Positions 23,679 through 35,082 are shown, counted from the first letter of the stretch. The stretch: 64,000 bases of DNA from Deltaproteobacteria bacterium (GCA_013152945.1 JAADFL010000018.1:3778-67777); one strand, 5' to 3'. Program-made: numbers and translations. Notes: generated by a model not told the origin, from the sequence alone.

Positions 23679-25763
23679 ATGAAAAAAGACGAAAGACTCC
23701 TTGCCCTTGTCACCACCTTGCTGGACCAGTCCGAACCGGTGACCTACGGTCAGCTCTCTGAATGGTTTGACGACTATAAAAACTGTGACAACCCGGACAG
23801 CGCATTACGCAAGTTTGAGCGGGACAAGGCGGACCTGAAGGAACTTGGAGTTCCAATACAATACATTGAACCTGATGAGGATAGTGTAGGAGGCTATTTC
23901 ATAGATCCCAAGGATTACTACCTGCAGGATCCCGCGCTGAGCAGTACCGAGCTGGCATTACTCTACCTTTCCGGCAGGGCCGCGGTGGAGCTTCCTGAAT
24001 TTCCTTTGAAGCAGGAATTGATGTTTGCCCTGAACAAGATTGCATACGGTTCGGATGCACCGGCGGAACCCCTGAAGGCACGATTGGGCCTGGGAATCGA
24101 AAAAGGCGGGCAGGACCTGGAGGAAAAGCTCAAGCTTCTCACCATGGCCCTGCTTAACAACAAAATTGTACGTATAGAATATCGGGCATTGTCAAGTGGG
24201 GAGAACACCGTTCGCAAGGTCGAGCCTTATGGCGTTTTCATGAAACACGGGGAATGGTACTTGGCGGGATTTTGCCGTTTGCGCAAGGCTGTCAGAATCT
24301 TCAAGGTGGCCAGGATAGGTTCGCTTGATGTCAATACCAGGGCCATTGGTACACCTGATTTCAAAATTCCGGATGATTTTCAGCTCCAAGACCTTGCCGG
24401 CCGTCCCCCGTATTGTTTCCGCGTTCATCCGCCTGTCAAGGTGACTCTGTGGATCGATCCGTCAAGACCCGACATCAGGCGAATGTTTGAAGGTACCGGG
24501 CGGATGGCAGGAGAAAACTTGGAATTGGAATCCACAAACTCGGGAGCCCTGTTGGACATGATAGTGCCGTTGAGAGATGGGGTAAAGATCATCGAACCAC
24601 CCGAACTCATAGAAGAACTTTTGCACAGGCTGAAGGCCCTCCGCTCAATACATGGAAGAAAGCCCGAGCCAAGCGGCACTCCTGATAACGACAAAAAAAC
24701 ATCGAAAAACAATTCGACTGGCATTGGCGGAAAAGGGCCGGGGAAAAGTCATGAAAGTCATTCCGGTCACCCAACAACCCCTGGATCATCATCTGGCTCA
24801 TTGCCCGGATTATTGCCCGGATCATTGGAAAGAGTTCGCAGGATACTCACGGCTCTTCCAAAGGGGCTTAAAAAAGATGGGGCCTTTCTGGAAGACGAAG
24901 CCCGTTCGCTGGGCGTAACAGCCGGGCAACTCGCAAAGGATCTACAGGCCGCAATGATGGCGGGTCGCTTTCCCTTCTCGCCGGACGACCTGATAGAAGT
25001 GGCCATGAATGGAGACAAATACAAGGTATACCTGGAACAAAAGCTGGAAAAGCCATTGCGCCTGACTCCGGAAGAAGCCTTCAGTCTGATCGTCGCTGCC
25101 CGCTTCTTCAAGGGGCTCGAAAATACTCTGGATGGAGCGCTTGAAAAAATCGAATCCGTGCTGGACAATTCCGGAAGAAAGAAAATCCGGGACCTTGGCC
25201 GGAAGATGCAACTTAGCAGCGAGGAAGGTGATTCAAGTGTGTTGGATTTGCTCGAACAAGCCATTGAAACTCGCAGGCAGGTACTTATCGAGTACAGGAC
25301 GGGCGGAAGTGGAGAAATTACAAAAAGGCATTTTGCTCCGTACTCGTTACTGAATATCTCAGGCAACTGGTACATAGTGGGCTTTTGCGCATTGAGAAAC
25401 AATATCAGAATCCTAAAGACCGACCGGATTATCAAGTGTCTTCCAGTCAACAAGGGGTTTGAGATGCCGGACGACTTCGACCCTGATTTTCACAGGAGAA
25501 CTTTGTTGGCCAGGAATTTCCAGGGAATGAAGGCAAAAATCAGGCTCACGGGAGAAATGGCCTTGATGGCGAAAGAAAACCCTGCCGGCCTTGATCTGAA
25601 AGAAGAACCCGGCGGCTCTATCATAGTGACCGTCAGCGGAGGAGGATTGGATTGGCTGTCCGCATGGACCCTTGCAAGAGGCGAGGATGCGACAGTGCTC
25701 GAACCTGAAGAATTGAGACAAAAGATCGTGGGTGATATAGACAATGCTCTCTGCCGGTATTAG
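23679..25763 (+). CDS. Fused tandem WYL-domain regulator (PafB/PafC-like pair in one chain)
   Basis: A protein of 694 residues; the start at 23679 (MKKDERLLAL) follows GGGAGGG. The first half (1-310) has an N-terminal helix-turn-helix (LLALVTTLLDQSEPVTYGQL...LRKFERDKADLKELGV) and a WYL domain (VRIEYRALSSG, KVEPYGVFMKHGEWYLAGFC, RIFKVARIGSL). A low-complexity Gly/Ser/Pro linker (about 330-380) leads to the second half, which repeats the plan: LERVRRILTALPKG, LEDEARSLGVTAGQLAKDL, then VLIEYRTGGSG, FAPYSLLNISGNWYIVGFC and RILKTDRI. In actinobacteria PafB and PafC are such a pair and switch on DNA-repair genes; WYL domains sense nucleic-acid ligands. A role in stress or DNA-damage control is therefore plausible but inferred. 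Confidence 0.85.
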   Translation: MKKDERLLALVTTLLDQSEPVTYGQLSEWFDDYKNCDNPDSALRKFERDKADLKELGVPIQYIEPDEDSVGGYFIDPKDYYLQDPALSSTELALLYLSGRAAVELPEFPLKQELMFALNKIAYGSDAPAEPLKARLGLGIEKGGQDLEEKLKLLTMALLNNKIVRIEYRALSSGENTVRKVEPYGVFMKHGEWYLAGFCRLRKAVRIFKVARIGSLDVNTRAIGTPDFKIPDDFQLQDLAGRPPYCFRVHPPVKVTLWIDPSRPDIRRMFEGTGRMAGENLELESTNSGALLDMIVPLRDGVKIIEPPELIEELLHRLKALRSIHGRKPEPSGTPDNDKKTSKNNSTGIGGKGPGKSHESHSGHPTTPGSSSGSLPGLLPGSLERVRRILTALPKGLKKDGAFLEDEARSLGVTAGQLAKDLQAAMMAGRFPFSPDDLIEVAMNGDKYKVYLEQKLEKPLRLTPEEAFSLIVAARFFKGLENTLDGALEKIESVLDNSGRKKIRDLGRKMQLSSEEGDSSVLDLLEQAIETRRQVLIEYRTGGSGEITKRHFAPYSLLNISGNWYIVGFCALRNNIRILKTDRIIKCLPVNKGFEMPDDFDPDFHRRTLLARNFQGMKAKIRLTGEMALMAKENPAGLDLKEEPGGSIIVTVSGGGLDWLSAWTLARGEDATVLEPEELRQKIVGDIDNALCRY

Positions 25764-25956
25764 AGCCGTTGGAAAATATTATCGGCAAAGGGCTTGGGGC
25801 AAGGCATGATGATAAATGACGGCTTCGTACAAATTGGGTTACGAACTATGGGTTGCGGATATTAAGAAAATCGCAATGTGCTTCTTCATGAAATCATTCC
25901 CCACTTTTTACAACACGGGCAGCCATGGATCAGGTCATGTACGGTTGTTGTTTTTC

Positions 25957-25986
25957 TTGCCAAATTTCTTTTTTTGTGAATAAAGT
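25957..25986 (+). promoter_or_regulatory. Candidate promoter for the H1-like/dnaK operon
   Basis: TTGCCA (25957-25962), an 18-bp T-rich spacer and TAAAGT (25981-25986), followed by CAGGAGG and the ATG at 26012. The rest of the 248-bp gap after the WYL gene shows no gene. No CIRCE-type heat-shock operator was seen. Confidence 0.35.
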
Positions 25987-26011
25987 TAAAGTTGCTTCAG
26001 GAGGAATCCAA

Positions 26012-26416
26012 ATGACAGCATCAAAATCGGCCGATGGAAAAACAAAAAAGGGAGAAAAAAGGAAAGCCGCAAGGAAAACGGCCAGGAAGCCTGTAAAAAA
26101 GAAGGCCAAGAAAACAAAGACCGATTCGAAGAAAAGGGCTTCATCCAAAGCAGCCAGGAACAAGGTCGACAAGGCCTTGGAAGATGCCAAGCCAGGCCCC
26201 CTTGCAACACTCATCGAAAATCAGGCTATCTTGTTCGATGAATTACGGGACGTCCGGGTCAGAATCGAACAACTGGAAGACATGGTATTGCTGGAAATTA
26301 ACGATTTGGCTAAAAAAATACAAGACTTCAACATTGCTTTCTATGATGAAATGAATGTCGTAAGAAAAGCCCTGAATGTCGATTCCGGGGACCATGACGA
26401 CCTGGACGGAATCTGA
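26012..26416 (+). CDS. Histone-H1-like Lys/Ala-rich protein with coiled-coil tail
   Basis: A protein of 134 residues; CAGGAGG stands directly upstream of the ATG at 26012. Residues 1-60 are a strongly basic Lys/Ala/Arg tail ([15 protein letters not shown], then [16 protein letters not shown]), like bacterial H1-type or AlgP-like proteins that bind DNA without sequence preference. Residues 65-125 are an acidic, heptad-like coiled coil ([42 protein letters not shown]). The two-part build suggests a DNA-bound protein that dimerises or recruits a partner. The gene is 20 bp upstream of dnaK and probably in its operon, so a nucleoid- or chaperone-linked role is inferred. Confidence 0.72.
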   Translation: MTASKSADGKTKKGEKRKAARKTARKPVKKKAKKTKTDSKKRASSKAARNKVDKALEDAKPGPLATLIENQAILFDELRDVRVRIEQLEDMVLLEINDLAKKIQDFNIAFYDEMNVVRKALNVDSGDHDDLDGI

Positions 26417-26436
26417 TTCAAACGGGGAGTTGCAAG

Positions 26437-28260
26437 ATGGCGACAGCCTTGGGCATAGACTTGGGCACCACTAATTCGTGTGCAGGGATTGTAGACGGCA
26501 CCAAGCCCAAGATCTTGTCTTTAAAAGGCAACAAGGCCCTCATGCCCTCGATAGTCGCCATCTTACCTGATGAGAGGAGGCTGGTAGGCTATATCGCAAA
26601 GAGGCAGGCGGTTACCAATGCCAAGAACACCGTGTATGCAGCCAAGAGATTGATTGGAAGACGCTATGGCTCGACCGCCGTTAACAAAATGCAGGAACGC
26701 ATGCCCTATGAAATAGTCGAGGGACCGAACAACGATCCAAGGGTGAAATTGGCCGGCCGGGAGTACTCGATCCCCGAGATCATGGCCGTCCTTTTGGCTG
26801 AAATCAAAGGCAGGAGCGAAGAAAAGCTCGGCCAAGAATGCAAGGAAGCGGTGATAACGGTTCCGGCGTACTTCAACGACGGCCAGCGCCAGGCAACCAG
26901 GGACGCAGGGGCCATTGCGGGATTGGATGTCCTTCGGGTTATCAATGAGCCGACAGCAGCGGCACTTGCATTCGGGTACACAAAGGAGATTGAAAAGACT
27001 ATAGCTGTATTCGATCTCGGTGGTGGAACCTTTGACATATCCATCCTGGATATCGGGCAGGGGATATATGAGGTAATCGCCACTGACGGCGATACGTTTC
27101 TCGGCGGTGAAGACTTTGATCGCAGGATCGTGGATTGGCTCGCAGAAGACTTCAAAAAGCAACATGATATCGATTTGAGAGAGGAACCTACATCCTTGCA
27201 GAGGCTGAAAGAGGCTGCAGAAGAAGCCAAGTGCGATCTCTCACTTGCAGTGGAAACAGAAATAAACCTGCCGTTTTTAGTCCAGGGCCCGGACCAAGCC
27301 CCCCTGCATCTCCAGCGAACGATAAGTAGGGAGCGCCTTGAGTCCCTGACTTCAGACTTGGTTGAAAAAAGCCTGGAAATAGTCGAGAGGGTAATAAAGG
27401 AGAATAAAATAGCCCTGGATAAAATTGATGATGTCATACTTGTGGGAGGCCAAACAAGAATGCCTCTTGTACAACAACGTGTGCAGGAATTCTTTCAAAT
27501 GGAGCCCAGTAAGGCGATCAACCCGGATGAAGCAGTAGCACTTGGCGCTGCCTTGCATGCCAACAGCCTGCTTAACAGGAAAAACGACATGCTCCTGCTG
27601 GATGTAACGCCCATGTCACTTGGAATCGAGATACATGGAGGATATTTTACAAAGATAATTCCGAAGAACACCACGGTGCCCACCGGTGCCAGCCATGTCT
27701 TTACCACTGTTCAAGACAATCAACCACAAGTAAGAATCTCCGTGATGCAAGGAGAGAGCGAAGAGGCAAAAGACAATGAACTGCTCGGAGAATTCATACT
27801 GGATGGATTAAGAGAGGCCCCAAGGGGAGAAGTCGAAGTACTGGTGAACTTCGAAATAGATGCTGACGGAATCGTCAGTGTATCCGCCAAGGATCTGCAA
27901 ACAGGCAGGAAACAATCAGTCAAGGTAACATCCACGTCCGGATTGAGTAAAGAAGAAATCAAACAGCTTGCAGACAAGAATGCACTTGCGCCAGCACCTG
28001 GAGAGCAGAAAAATGGTGAGTTCGAAAAGATAAGAAATGAGATAGAGGCCCTGGTCAACCGGCTCGAGAAATTGCTTCCACAGGCTGCAAAGGTTTTGAA
28101 CGAATCAGCCTTCGGCGATGACGTAGTCAAGAAAGTCGAAAAATTGATCATCAATGCGAAATCATCGAAAAACGCCCCACAGCAGGAACTAAGAAAACTG
28201 GCCGAGGGTATCAACCGGGCCGTCACAATGTTCGAGGGAATACTCGGGGGGAGCGCTTGA
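26437..28260 (+). CDS. dnaK: Hsp70 chaperone DnaK
   Basis: A protein of 607 residues. Hsp70 ATPase signatures are intact: [14 protein letters not shown] at the N-terminus, [49 protein letters not shown], and [17 protein letters not shown]. The peptide-binding domain ([20 protein letters not shown], then IPKNTTVPT) and a helical lid follow. It folds proteins in the cytosol using ATP, normally with a J-protein and GrpE. Neither grpE nor a standard dnaJ is adjacent, and the usual C-terminal Asp/Glu-rich tail is absent (it ends GILGGSA). This suggests a specialised paralogue. The operon partners are the H1-like gene upstream and the TTG-start gene downstream. The J-domain protein at 18861 could be its co-chaperone. 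Confidence 0.95.
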   Translation: MATALGIDLGTTNSCAGIVDGTKPKILSLKGNKALMPSIVAILPDERRLVGYIAKRQAVTNAKNTVYAAKRLIGRRYGSTAVNKMQERMPYEIVEGPNNDPRVKLAGREYSIPEIMAVLLAEIKGRSEEKLGQECKEAVITVPAYFNDGQRQATRDAGAIAGLDVLRVINEPTAAALAFGYTKEIEKTIAVFDLGGGTFDISILDIGQGIYEVIATDGDTFLGGEDFDRRIVDWLAEDFKKQHDIDLREEPTSLQRLKEAAEEAKCDLSLAVETEINLPFLVQGPDQAPLHLQRTISRERLESLTSDLVEKSLEIVERVIKENKIALDKIDDVILVGGQTRMPLVQQRVQEFFQMEPSKAINPDEAVALGAALHANSLLNRKNDMLLLDVTPMSLGIEIHGGYFTKIIPKNTTVPTGASHVFTTVQDNQPQVRISVMQGESEEAKDNELLGEFILDGLREAPRGEVEVLVNFEIDADGIVSVSAKDLQTGRKQSVKVTSTSGLSKEEIKQLADKNALAPAPGEQKNGEFEKIRNEIEALVNRLEKLLPQAAKVLNESAFGDDVVKKVEKLIINAKSSKNAPQQELRKLAEGINRAVTMFEGILGGSA

Positions 28261-28263
28261 GCC

Positions 28264-29157
28264 TTGGCAAAGGCAAACAATGAAAACAACACCATCAGGA
28301 AACTCATCGAAGAAGGCCTGTACTACCTGGGCCTATCAAACGAAGAACAAGCCCTTGCGCGTTGGAGATCCGTCTTGGAAAAGGACCCTGGTAACAAGAG
28401 GGCCAGGGAATATATTGCATTTGTTCAGCCCGGCGCGGAAGAAGCAATAGATGTCCCGGATAACAAAGATGATATGGGCCCGGACAAAGTAACCGAAACA
28501 ACACGGGAACAAGGACAAGAAGGCGGGACCTTGTCTCCTGCCGAGCCGGACAATGAGCAGGAAGAACAGGAACAGGTCCCCCCGCCTTTGTCACAAGGGG
28601 CCGGAGAGGCTTTTCAAGACCTGATGATTTCATCGAATACGGCGCCGATATTTATTCCATTGGACGGCTCGCTCCAGCCTGATGCCTCCACGCCCGAATC
28701 CGGAGACGAATCGCAAGAAAAACCAGATAATGAAAATGTCGAACATTTGCCGGAAACCGGGGCAAACCCGGAAGTTGAAAAAGGTGAAAGCCCCTTACTC
28801 GAGGGTGCGAAAGATCTCCTGGAGGCCGGTGACTACACCGAAGCATACGAATTGGTCGAAAAATTCCTTACGGCAGAGCCTGATAACGAAGAAGGCCTGA
28901 ACCTTAAAATCGCTATCAGGAAATCACTCATGGAGTTGTACAAGGCTGAACTCGGGAATCTCGATGCAGTACCGGTAAGACAGATTACGGATTCCGACCT
29001 GGTATGGGTGAATCTCAGTCCCAGGGAGGCCTATCTACTTTCAAGGGTGGATGGTATATTGACCTTTGGAGAGATTATCGATCTCATGGACATGGAAGAG
29101 TTCGAAATCTATCGATTGCTGAGCCGGTTCCTGAAAGATGGACACATTTCAAAGTAA
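28264..29157 (+). CDS. TPR-like protein with C-terminal winged-helix-like effector domain, TTG start
   Basis: A protein of 297 residues. The only in-frame start near the dnaK stop is TTG at 28264, three bases after the dnaK TGA, so translation is probably coupled. Residues 5-45 are a TPR-like pair (LIEEGLYYLGLSNEEQALARW, ending in a DPGNKRAREYIA turn). A long acidic, Pro/Glu-rich linker follows (about 55-175), then a second TPR-like unit (LLEAGDYTEAYELVEKFL). The end is a domain I know from many myxobacterial regulators: SPREAYLLSRVDGILTFGEI, then EFEIYRLLSRFLKDGHI. That domain usually follows response-regulator or TPR parts. It is probably a cytosolic adaptor working with this DnaK; the exact role is unknown. 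Confidence 0.78.
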   Translation: MAKANNENNTIRKLIEEGLYYLGLSNEEQALARWRSVLEKDPGNKRAREYIAFVQPGAEEAIDVPDNKDDMGPDKVTETTREQGQEGGTLSPAEPDNEQEEQEQVPPPLSQGAGEAFQDLMISSNTAPIFIPLDGSLQPDASTPESGDESQEKPDNENVEHLPETGANPEVEKGESPLLEGAKDLLEAGDYTEAYELVEKFLTAEPDNEEGLNLKIAIRKSLMELYKAELGNLDAVPVRQITDSDLVWVNLSPREAYLLSRVDGILTFGEIIDLMDMEEFEIYRLLSRFLKDGHISK

Positions 29158-29397
29158 CCCGAATTATTATTGCTCCCCCCTGATTCAGCGGACAAACCGT
29201 CCCAGCGTCGAGGCTTTCCTGTATTGTACCAATACCTGCAGTCAAACTATTGACCATTCTCATGGTATTTGCAGGAGCTCGGCTGAAATATCCGCCTCCA
29301 TATCCTGATTCTGCCCCTTAAAAAACCCCATGAACTCCTTGCCGGCTTGTCTGAAATTACCGGAAGGAACAGGAGAACCATGTATCAGGAATAGAAA

Positions 29398-30663
29398 TCA
29401 AGTTCCAGCCGAGTAGTCGGTCTCATAGCTCCTTTGTTCATCCGAGAGTTCATCGATTTCAATACCGAGGGTCTCGAGCTTGAGCCTTGCGAGCTCCTGG
29501 TCCTGCTCATCCGGCAAGTCGTACACGTCGGGTTTCAAATCTTTACCCTCCCTGGCCAACTTGCACAGGGACAGATACTGGTTGGCAAAGGACATGTCCA
29601 TGACCTCACTCGGGTGGCCCTCGGCAGCAGCCAAGTTGACCAGCCTACCCTTTGCAAGGACATAGATGCTTCGTCCGTTTTTCAAATTATACTCTTCACA
29701 GGCCCTGCGTATCTCGGTTACCTTGCTTGTCCGCTCGGCAAGCTGGTTAAGGTTGATCTCACAGTCGTAGTGCCCTGTATTGCATACTATGGCCCCGTCT
29801 TTCATGCGATCGAAATGGCGTCCCACGATAACATCCTTCATTCCAGTGGCAGTAATGAAGATATCGCCAATTCCGGCGGCCTCGTCCATGGGCATTACCC
29901 TGAAACCGTCAAGGATCGCCTTTAATGCGTTTGTGGGCTTGACCTCACTCACGATGACGTTTGCGCCCATTCCCCTCGCCCGCATGGCGGTTCCCTTGCC
30001 GCAGTGACCATAGCCTGCTACCACGAAGTTCTTACCGGCAAGAAGCACACTGGTGGCCCTCAGTATTCCGTCGATGGAGGACTGGCCGGTTCCATATACA
30101 TTGTCGAAATCCCACTTTGTTTCAGTGTCGTTCACTGCAATTACAGGATACTTCAATGCTCCATCAGCAGCCATGGCCCTGAGCCTGTGAACACCGGTCG
30201 TTGTCTCCTCTGTTCCACCCAGTATCTTGGGTATCTTGCCCTTGTGCGTGGAGTGCATCCTGAAAATCAGATCCGCTCCATCATCCAGGGTCAGCAAGGG
30301 ATCGAACTCGGTGGTCTTGTCTATGGCCCAGTAGAAATCATCTACCGACATTCCATGCCAGGCATAGATGGAAGTTCCCTCATCGGCAAGGGCGGCAGCT
30401 ACGTCGTCCTGTGTGGAAAGGGGATTGCACCCGGACCATGAAACCTCGGCGCCGGCAACCTTCAGGGTCCTTACCAGTACAGCAGTTTCCTTGGTTACAT
30501 GGAGGCACCCGGCTATGCGCATACCAGCCAAGGGCCGGTCCTTTTCAGCCCTTTTCCTTAGCTCCATCAAAACCTGCATCCTGCTCTCGGCCCACTGAAT
30601 TCGTTTTCTTCCATCCTCTGCGAGCTTGAGATCGCGTACCTTGTAGTTACCGCCTTGGTCCAT
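29398..30663 (-). CDS. ahcY: Adenosylhomocysteinase
   Basis: A cytosolic NAD-dependent enzyme that splits S-adenosylhomocysteine into adenosine and homocysteine, clearing the product of all SAM methyltransferases. Its 421 residues match the shorter archaeal/thermophile-type class. Blocks: GCLHVTKETAVLVRTL, SGCNPLSTQDDVAAAL, DDGADLIF, EETTTGVHRL, AVNDTETKWDFDNVYGTGQS, the NAD site VVAGYGHCGKGTAMRARGMG, and NTGHYDCEINL. The canonical KPDHYRY tail of the long class is absent. AAGGAG seven bases before the ATG at 30663 supports the start. The 231-bp leader was checked for an SAH riboswitch, and nothing convincing was found. Methyltransferase and radical SAM genes are in the window, but none is in its operon. 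Confidence 0.94.
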   Translation of the reverse strand: MDQGGNYKVRDLKLAEDGRKRIQWAESRMQVLMELRKRAEKDRPLAGMRIAGCLHVTKETAVLVRTLKVAGAEVSWSGCNPLSTQDDVAAALADEGTSIYAWHGMSVDDFYWAIDKTTEFDPLLTLDDGADLIFRMHSTHKGKIPKILGGTEETTTGVHRLRAMAADGALKYPVIAVNDTETKWDFDNVYGTGQSSIDGILRATSVLLAGKNFVVAGYGHCGKGTAMRARGMGANVIVSEVKPTNALKAILDGFRVMPMDEAAGIGDIFITATGMKDVIVGRHFDRMKDGAIVCNTGHYDCEINLNQLAERTSKVTEIRRACEEYNLKNGRSIYVLAKGRLVNLAAAEGHPSEVMDMSFANQYLSLCKLAREGKDLKPDVYDLPDEQDQELARLKLETLGIEIDELSDEQRSYETDYSAGT

Positions 30664-30894
30664 TTAAAGCTCCTTTTCAATTCGACAGCTCTTGAAAGAA
30701 CATTGAAGCAATTCGATACAACGACTCTTTCAATAGGTCAAGGTTTATGTCCGGGTGGGGATGGTCCGGCCTCGTGGACGTTGGGGCATTTCTGCACTAT
30801 CCCCGATCCGTGTCTTGATTACAGGGAGCTTCAAATCTGATCCGTCCCAAAAACACCTGGGATCTTCGGGGCAAAAATTCGTGCGTTAAACAAT

Positions 30895-33800
30895 CTATGG
30901 CAGGCAGCAATATTCCGTGCCACCGCACTCGGGTGCCGTAAAAAACCACTTACATGTAAGTCCGTCGGCGCACACCTCCAGCTCGCTGTCCTCACAGCTC
31001 TCGGCATAGCCTTGCGGGCCTATGCAGCAGTTCCATATGCCGTACAGGTTGAAGCAATGGGAGCTGTTCTTCAGGCACCTGAAACCTTCTATACATCCGG
31101 TGGGCGTGGCATCGGGATCGCACTCGCCGCCCTCGCTATGACATTTGCCATCCGCTGCGCACGCCGCCCCTTCCACGCATGGTCCTGTCGTAATGGGATC
31201 GCAGGCTCCTCCAACCGGGACCCGGCCCCAGCACTTGCCTGCAATGCACCGCAGCTCCAGGCGCGGGTCGCAAGGATTCTCGCCTCCGCACGAGTCTCCC
31301 TCGCCGCCAACCTGGGTGCAGGTGTTGGAAATGCACACCAGGGAGGAATCGTTACACTTACTGCCGGGGAGGCAAGGCTGGCCATCTCCACCCGCATGTA
31401 CGCAGAAGTATCCCGACCGATCCGTGTCGTAAATGCAAGTCAACCCACTCTCGCACATGTCCGGCACGCCTTGATCGCAAGGCTGGTCCAGGCCGGACCT
31501 GGTCAGGCAACACAATGTCACGCCATAATGGGTAGAACAATAGGTTATGCTCGAGCAGTAGTACGCATCGGCGCACCTGCGGCCGCCTCCACAGTCGCCA
31601 CCGAGCCCCACCGGAAGCATGCAGCTGTTGCCGTACTTGGAGCAGTCCGGGTAATCACGGAAGCATGTCAACCCCGCGGGGCAATCAGTAGAGCCCTGGG
31701 TGTCGCTGCAAGCAGTGCCTTCCTCCACACATGTGCCGTTAGCGCACACTGCCCCCTCCTCGCAAGGCGGCAGCAGGTCCGAGCAGGCCTCTCCCTTCTT
31801 GGTGTACTGTGCGCACTCATTGTTGAAGCATACCAGTGCCGGGTCGCATGGATAGTCGCCAGCGCCGCCGCAGGCATCTCCCACGCCACCAACTTGCGTA
31901 CACTTGCCATCGATGCATACGAGCTGATCGTCGCAGGTCCCGTCATCGTGGCATGGTTGGTCCTGGCCGCCCGCCTGGATGCAGCACCGGTCTCCGCCGC
32001 ACTGCTCGTCGACAACGCATACCAGGCCTTCCAGGCACGGCGGATGCCAGGGCAACGCCGAGCCGCAAGGCTCGAGCTCTCCTGCCCTGGGGAGGCAACA
32101 CGGAGAGGTACCGTAATCATTAATGCATTTATCTAAATTCGAGCAATAGGTACCCGCACCGCAGGGTATTAGCATACAGCCATCCCCGAGACCGGCCGAC
32201 TTGATGCAGCAGGTATCGCGCTCGTACCGGTCATAGCAAGCGTTGATGTTAAGGCAAACAAGTCCACTCGGACAGTCTGTGGATCCCTCGAGATCGGTGC
32301 ATGCACCTCCCTCTGCAACGCACGTTCCATCCACGCACACCGCCCTTTCGACGCACGGCACATGGTCCGAGCACGCCTCTCCAGCCTGGCTGGGCTTTAT
32401 ACAGGCGCTGTTGAAGCATACCAGGGATGGATCGCATGGGTTGTCACCAGGGGTGCCGCAAGGATCTCCCTCCCCTCCGACGTGAAAGCAGGTCCCGTTG
32501 ATGCACAGCAGCTGGTCATCGCAGGTCATGTCTTCATAGCAAGGCTCTCCCTCCCCGCCGGCCTTGGCGCAGAAAAAGCCGTCTCGCTTGGAGTCATACA
32601 AGCAGGCGAGGCCGGATTGGCAATGTGGCCCTTCCGGTGACGTCGAGCACGGCTCGGACTCTCCGGGCGCGGCCAGGCAGCACTGGGACAGGTTGTACTC
32701 GTTCCTGCACCTGGCAGCAGAGGAGCAGTATGTACCCTCTACGCAAGGACGGCCTTCACAGGCCTCTCCCAAAAGACCGGGACCCAGGCAGCAAACAGGT
32801 GAAGATCCCATCACGCTCCTGCAATCGGAAGGCGAGTTCACACAGTACAGGCCTTCCTTGCAGGGAGTGTCGAAGCTGCAGCTCTCTCCATAACCGGCAG
32901 GCGCGATGCAGCAAGGAATGCTGTCGGTGCACCTCGATGACTCAACGCAAAGCATTCCCTCTGGGCAATCTGTAGAGCCCTGCAGATCGCTGCACGCCCC
33001 TCCCTCTGGAACGCACACGCCTTGCGAGCACGCTGTTCCAGCCTCGCAAGGCGGCGTGGACTCGGAGCAGTTCTCTCCCTCCTTTACAGGTCGAGTGCAT
33101 TTTCCGTCGAAGCAGGCCAGCTCGAGTGCGCACGGAGGATCGGACGGCGAGCCGCAATCGTCCCCAAGGACGCCCACGGCCGCGCAAACCTGGCCGATAC
33201 ACTCCAACCCTTCCGAGCACGGCAATCGCTCTGGATATGCCCTGGGATCTCCACACGGCTCTCCCTGCCCCGCAGTGGGGGAAGGGCACAGCGCCATGGT
33301 CAAGGAAGTCACTGTGGCTCCCGGGGGTGACTGCTCCATGGGCGCCTGGTCCAGGAGCATATCCTCTGCACAGCCTTCGCAGGCATCCTGGCTGAAAGGG
33401 TTGCAGGGGCGCCTGCACCTGCCGTCGGACCCGCAGAACAGGCCGGGCTTGCAGTCCAGCACCGAGAAGCAAGCATGACCTTCTTTTCCAAGACCCGGCA
33501 TCGTGCATGGAATCACGCAGAGCAGCTCAATATCTGCGTGCATATGCATGTCATCGGACCACTGGAGGTAGGCGGCGCAGGTGCGGCTTTGGCCACAGGC
33601 GTCCGGCGCGGCCGGGTCGCCGTTACAGGGCGATGCGCAGTAGGTCGCCATATAGGTCCCCATGCATACATCGGACTGGTTGCGGCATCCAATGAAAACC
33701 GACTTGTTGATGTCAGAGTACCCTACATTGCATTCCTCGTAACAAATGGTTTCATCGATGCAATACATGTCGTGCGTCCCTGCCATAATGCAGGTGTCGG

Positions 33801-35022
33801 AGCACTCGAAGCCAGGGCAGTTGTCACATGCATCTCCCACGCCGTCTCCGTCGGTGTCGGTCTGGTCCGGGTTGCCCACGAGCGGGCAGTTGTCCCGCAT
33901 ATTGACGAGGCCGTCCTTGTCCTGGTCCAGGACGCTGTCCAGGTCCGGCACAGGGCTCGTCACCTCGAGCTCGTCGAACCGCCTGGCAAGCATGGCCTCT
34001 ATTATCCTCGTGTCTATCTCGGGCAGGCCCTTGGCGATCTCGGCCTTCACGTCCGCCTCGAGCACCCCGTCTTCAAGGTCCAGGGACAACGTGTTCAAAA
34101 GCTCCTGGAGCTTGGCGTTGAGCAGGGTCCTTACCTGCGGGCTGTACTCGAACCCTGGTATCCTGTTCCTTGCCACGCGGCTCAGCACCGTGCTCACCGC
34201 GAACATGTACGCGTTCGAGCCTGTGTCCCCTCCAAGCAGGTTCATGGACGTGCTGTTGCTGAACCCGGTGAAACCAGGCTCGGTTATGTCAAGCTCATCC
34301 TTCAGCTCACCCTCGGCCTGGGATACTGCATCGTCGAAATCCACGCCTTCGGAGACCAGAGCCTTTACCCGCTTGGCTATGAGATGCGTCACTATGTTCA
34401 CGTACACGCTCTGGACGCCCTCCTCACTGGGAACGTAAAACGCACGGAGCGTCAAGGGACCGGTCAAGTCACCGATTATCTCGTTGTAGTAGTAACCGCT
34501 GCCGCGCACCTCCACCGGCCCAGACGGCTCCAAGGCCAGGACGAACTCGCCTTTGTCGTTGATCGTCTGCGTGCTGTACACGAAACCGGTCGGGTTCAGC
34601 TCGCTGTCCAACTGGGAGATATCCATGTCCGAGCCCAATATGAACGGCCCCTTCTGGACCGAGCCTTGCAGCCTGATCATGCCCTTTGGAAGCTCCTCCA
34701 GCTCCTGGAATGGCTCGCCTGGTTCGCCATCCTGCTCAAGGGATTCTCCACCAAGATCCAGGGACTCGCCGTCCAGCTCACCACCGTCCTCCAGCATGGC
34801 GTCAGGCTCGGGCACTGCCTCCGACTCGTCCGGCGTCTCGTGCTCCACTCCATCCAAGACAACCACCTCGTGCTCGACGCTACCTTCGTCCTCGGCTGCG
34901 ATTTCTCCCTCTTGTTGCAGCCTGGAGCCGGAGTCGGACCCGGAGCAGGCAAGCCAGTACAAGCTGCACGACAGCCCGAGCACCAAGGTGGATACAGGGT
35001 TATACTTACCTGTCCAGGCCAT
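30895..35022 (-). CDS. Giant Cys-rich lipoprotein with thrombospondin type 3 site (paralogue B)
   Basis: A protein of 1375 residues. The signal peptide ends at a lipobox (SLYWLAC, Cys26), followed by an acidic Glu/Asp-rich spacer to about 115. Residues 115-350 hold a beta-rich module ([40 protein letters not shown]) and a helical part that reads almost the same in paralogue A. A thrombospondin type 3 calcium site follows ([36 protein letters not shown]). From about 420 to the end come dozens of short disulfide modules built on GEACSE-PPCE-GTAC, GLxC, GGEGxPC and DPSLVCFN patterns. This is probably a surface adhesin or recognition protein on the outer membrane. The 24-bp upstream box is shared with paralogue A. 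Confidence 0.87.
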   Translation of the reverse strand: MAWTGKYNPVSTLVLGLSCSLYWLACSGSDSGSRLQQEGEIAAEDEGSVEHEVVVLDGVEHETPDESEAVPEPDAMLEDGGELDGESLDLGGESLEQDGEPGEPFQELEELPKGMIRLQGSVQKGPFILGSDMDISQLDSELNPTGFVYSTQTINDKGEFVLALEPSGPVEVRGSGYYYNEIIGDLTGPLTLRAFYVPSEEGVQSVYVNIVTHLIAKRVKALVSEGVDFDDAVSQAEGELKDELDITEPGFTGFSNSTSMNLLGGDTGSNAYMFAVSTVLSRVARNRIPGFEYSPQVRTLLNAKLQELLNTLSLDLEDGVLEADVKAEIAKGLPEIDTRIIEAMLARRFDELEVTSPVPDLDSVLDQDKDGLVNMRDNCPLVGNPDQTDTDGDGVGDACDNCPGFECSDTCIMAGTHDMYCIDETICYEECNVGYSDINKSVFIGCRNQSDVCMGTYMATYCASPCNGDPAAPDACGQSRTCAAYLQWSDDMHMHADIELLCVIPCTMPGLGKEGHACFSVLDCKPGLFCGSDGRCRRPCNPFSQDACEGCAEDMLLDQAPMEQSPPGATVTSLTMALCPSPTAGQGEPCGDPRAYPERLPCSEGLECIGQVCAAVGVLGDDCGSPSDPPCALELACFDGKCTRPVKEGENCSESTPPCEAGTACSQGVCVPEGGACSDLQGSTDCPEGMLCVESSRCTDSIPCCIAPAGYGESCSFDTPCKEGLYCVNSPSDCRSVMGSSPVCCLGPGLLGEACEGRPCVEGTYCSSAARCRNEYNLSQCCLAAPGESEPCSTSPEGPHCQSGLACLYDSKRDGFFCAKAGGEGEPCYEDMTCDDQLLCINGTCFHVGGEGDPCGTPGDNPCDPSLVCFNSACIKPSQAGEACSDHVPCVERAVCVDGTCVAEGGACTDLEGSTDCPSGLVCLNINACYDRYERDTCCIKSAGLGDGCMLIPCGAGTYCSNLDKCINDYGTSPCCLPRAGELEPCGSALPWHPPCLEGLVCVVDEQCGGDRCCIQAGGQDQPCHDDGTCDDQLVCIDGKCTQVGGVGDACGGAGDYPCDPALVCFNNECAQYTKKGEACSDLLPPCEEGAVCANGTCVEEGTACSDTQGSTDCPAGLTCFRDYPDCSKYGNSCMLPVGLGGDCGGGRRCADAYYCSSITYCSTHYGVTLCCLTRSGLDQPCDQGVPDMCESGLTCIYDTDRSGYFCVHAGGDGQPCLPGSKCNDSSLVCISNTCTQVGGEGDSCGGENPCDPRLELRCIAGKCWGRVPVGGACDPITTGPCVEGAACAADGKCHSEGGECDPDATPTGCIEGFRCLKNSSHCFNLYGIWNCCIGPQGYAESCEDSELEVCADGLTCKWFFTAPECGGTEYCCLP

Positions 35023-35082
35023 GGTACTTTCTCCTTTCGCTTACGCGCCTTTTGTTCAAGTGTCCGAAACCAACAGGGTTTC

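Noticed and set aside
30664-30894. Possible SAH riboswitch before ahcY
   Set aside because: There are GC-rich patches and short stems (GGGG...CCCC), but the conserved SAH-riboswitch core and pseudoknot arms could not be matched. A covariance-model search would settle it.
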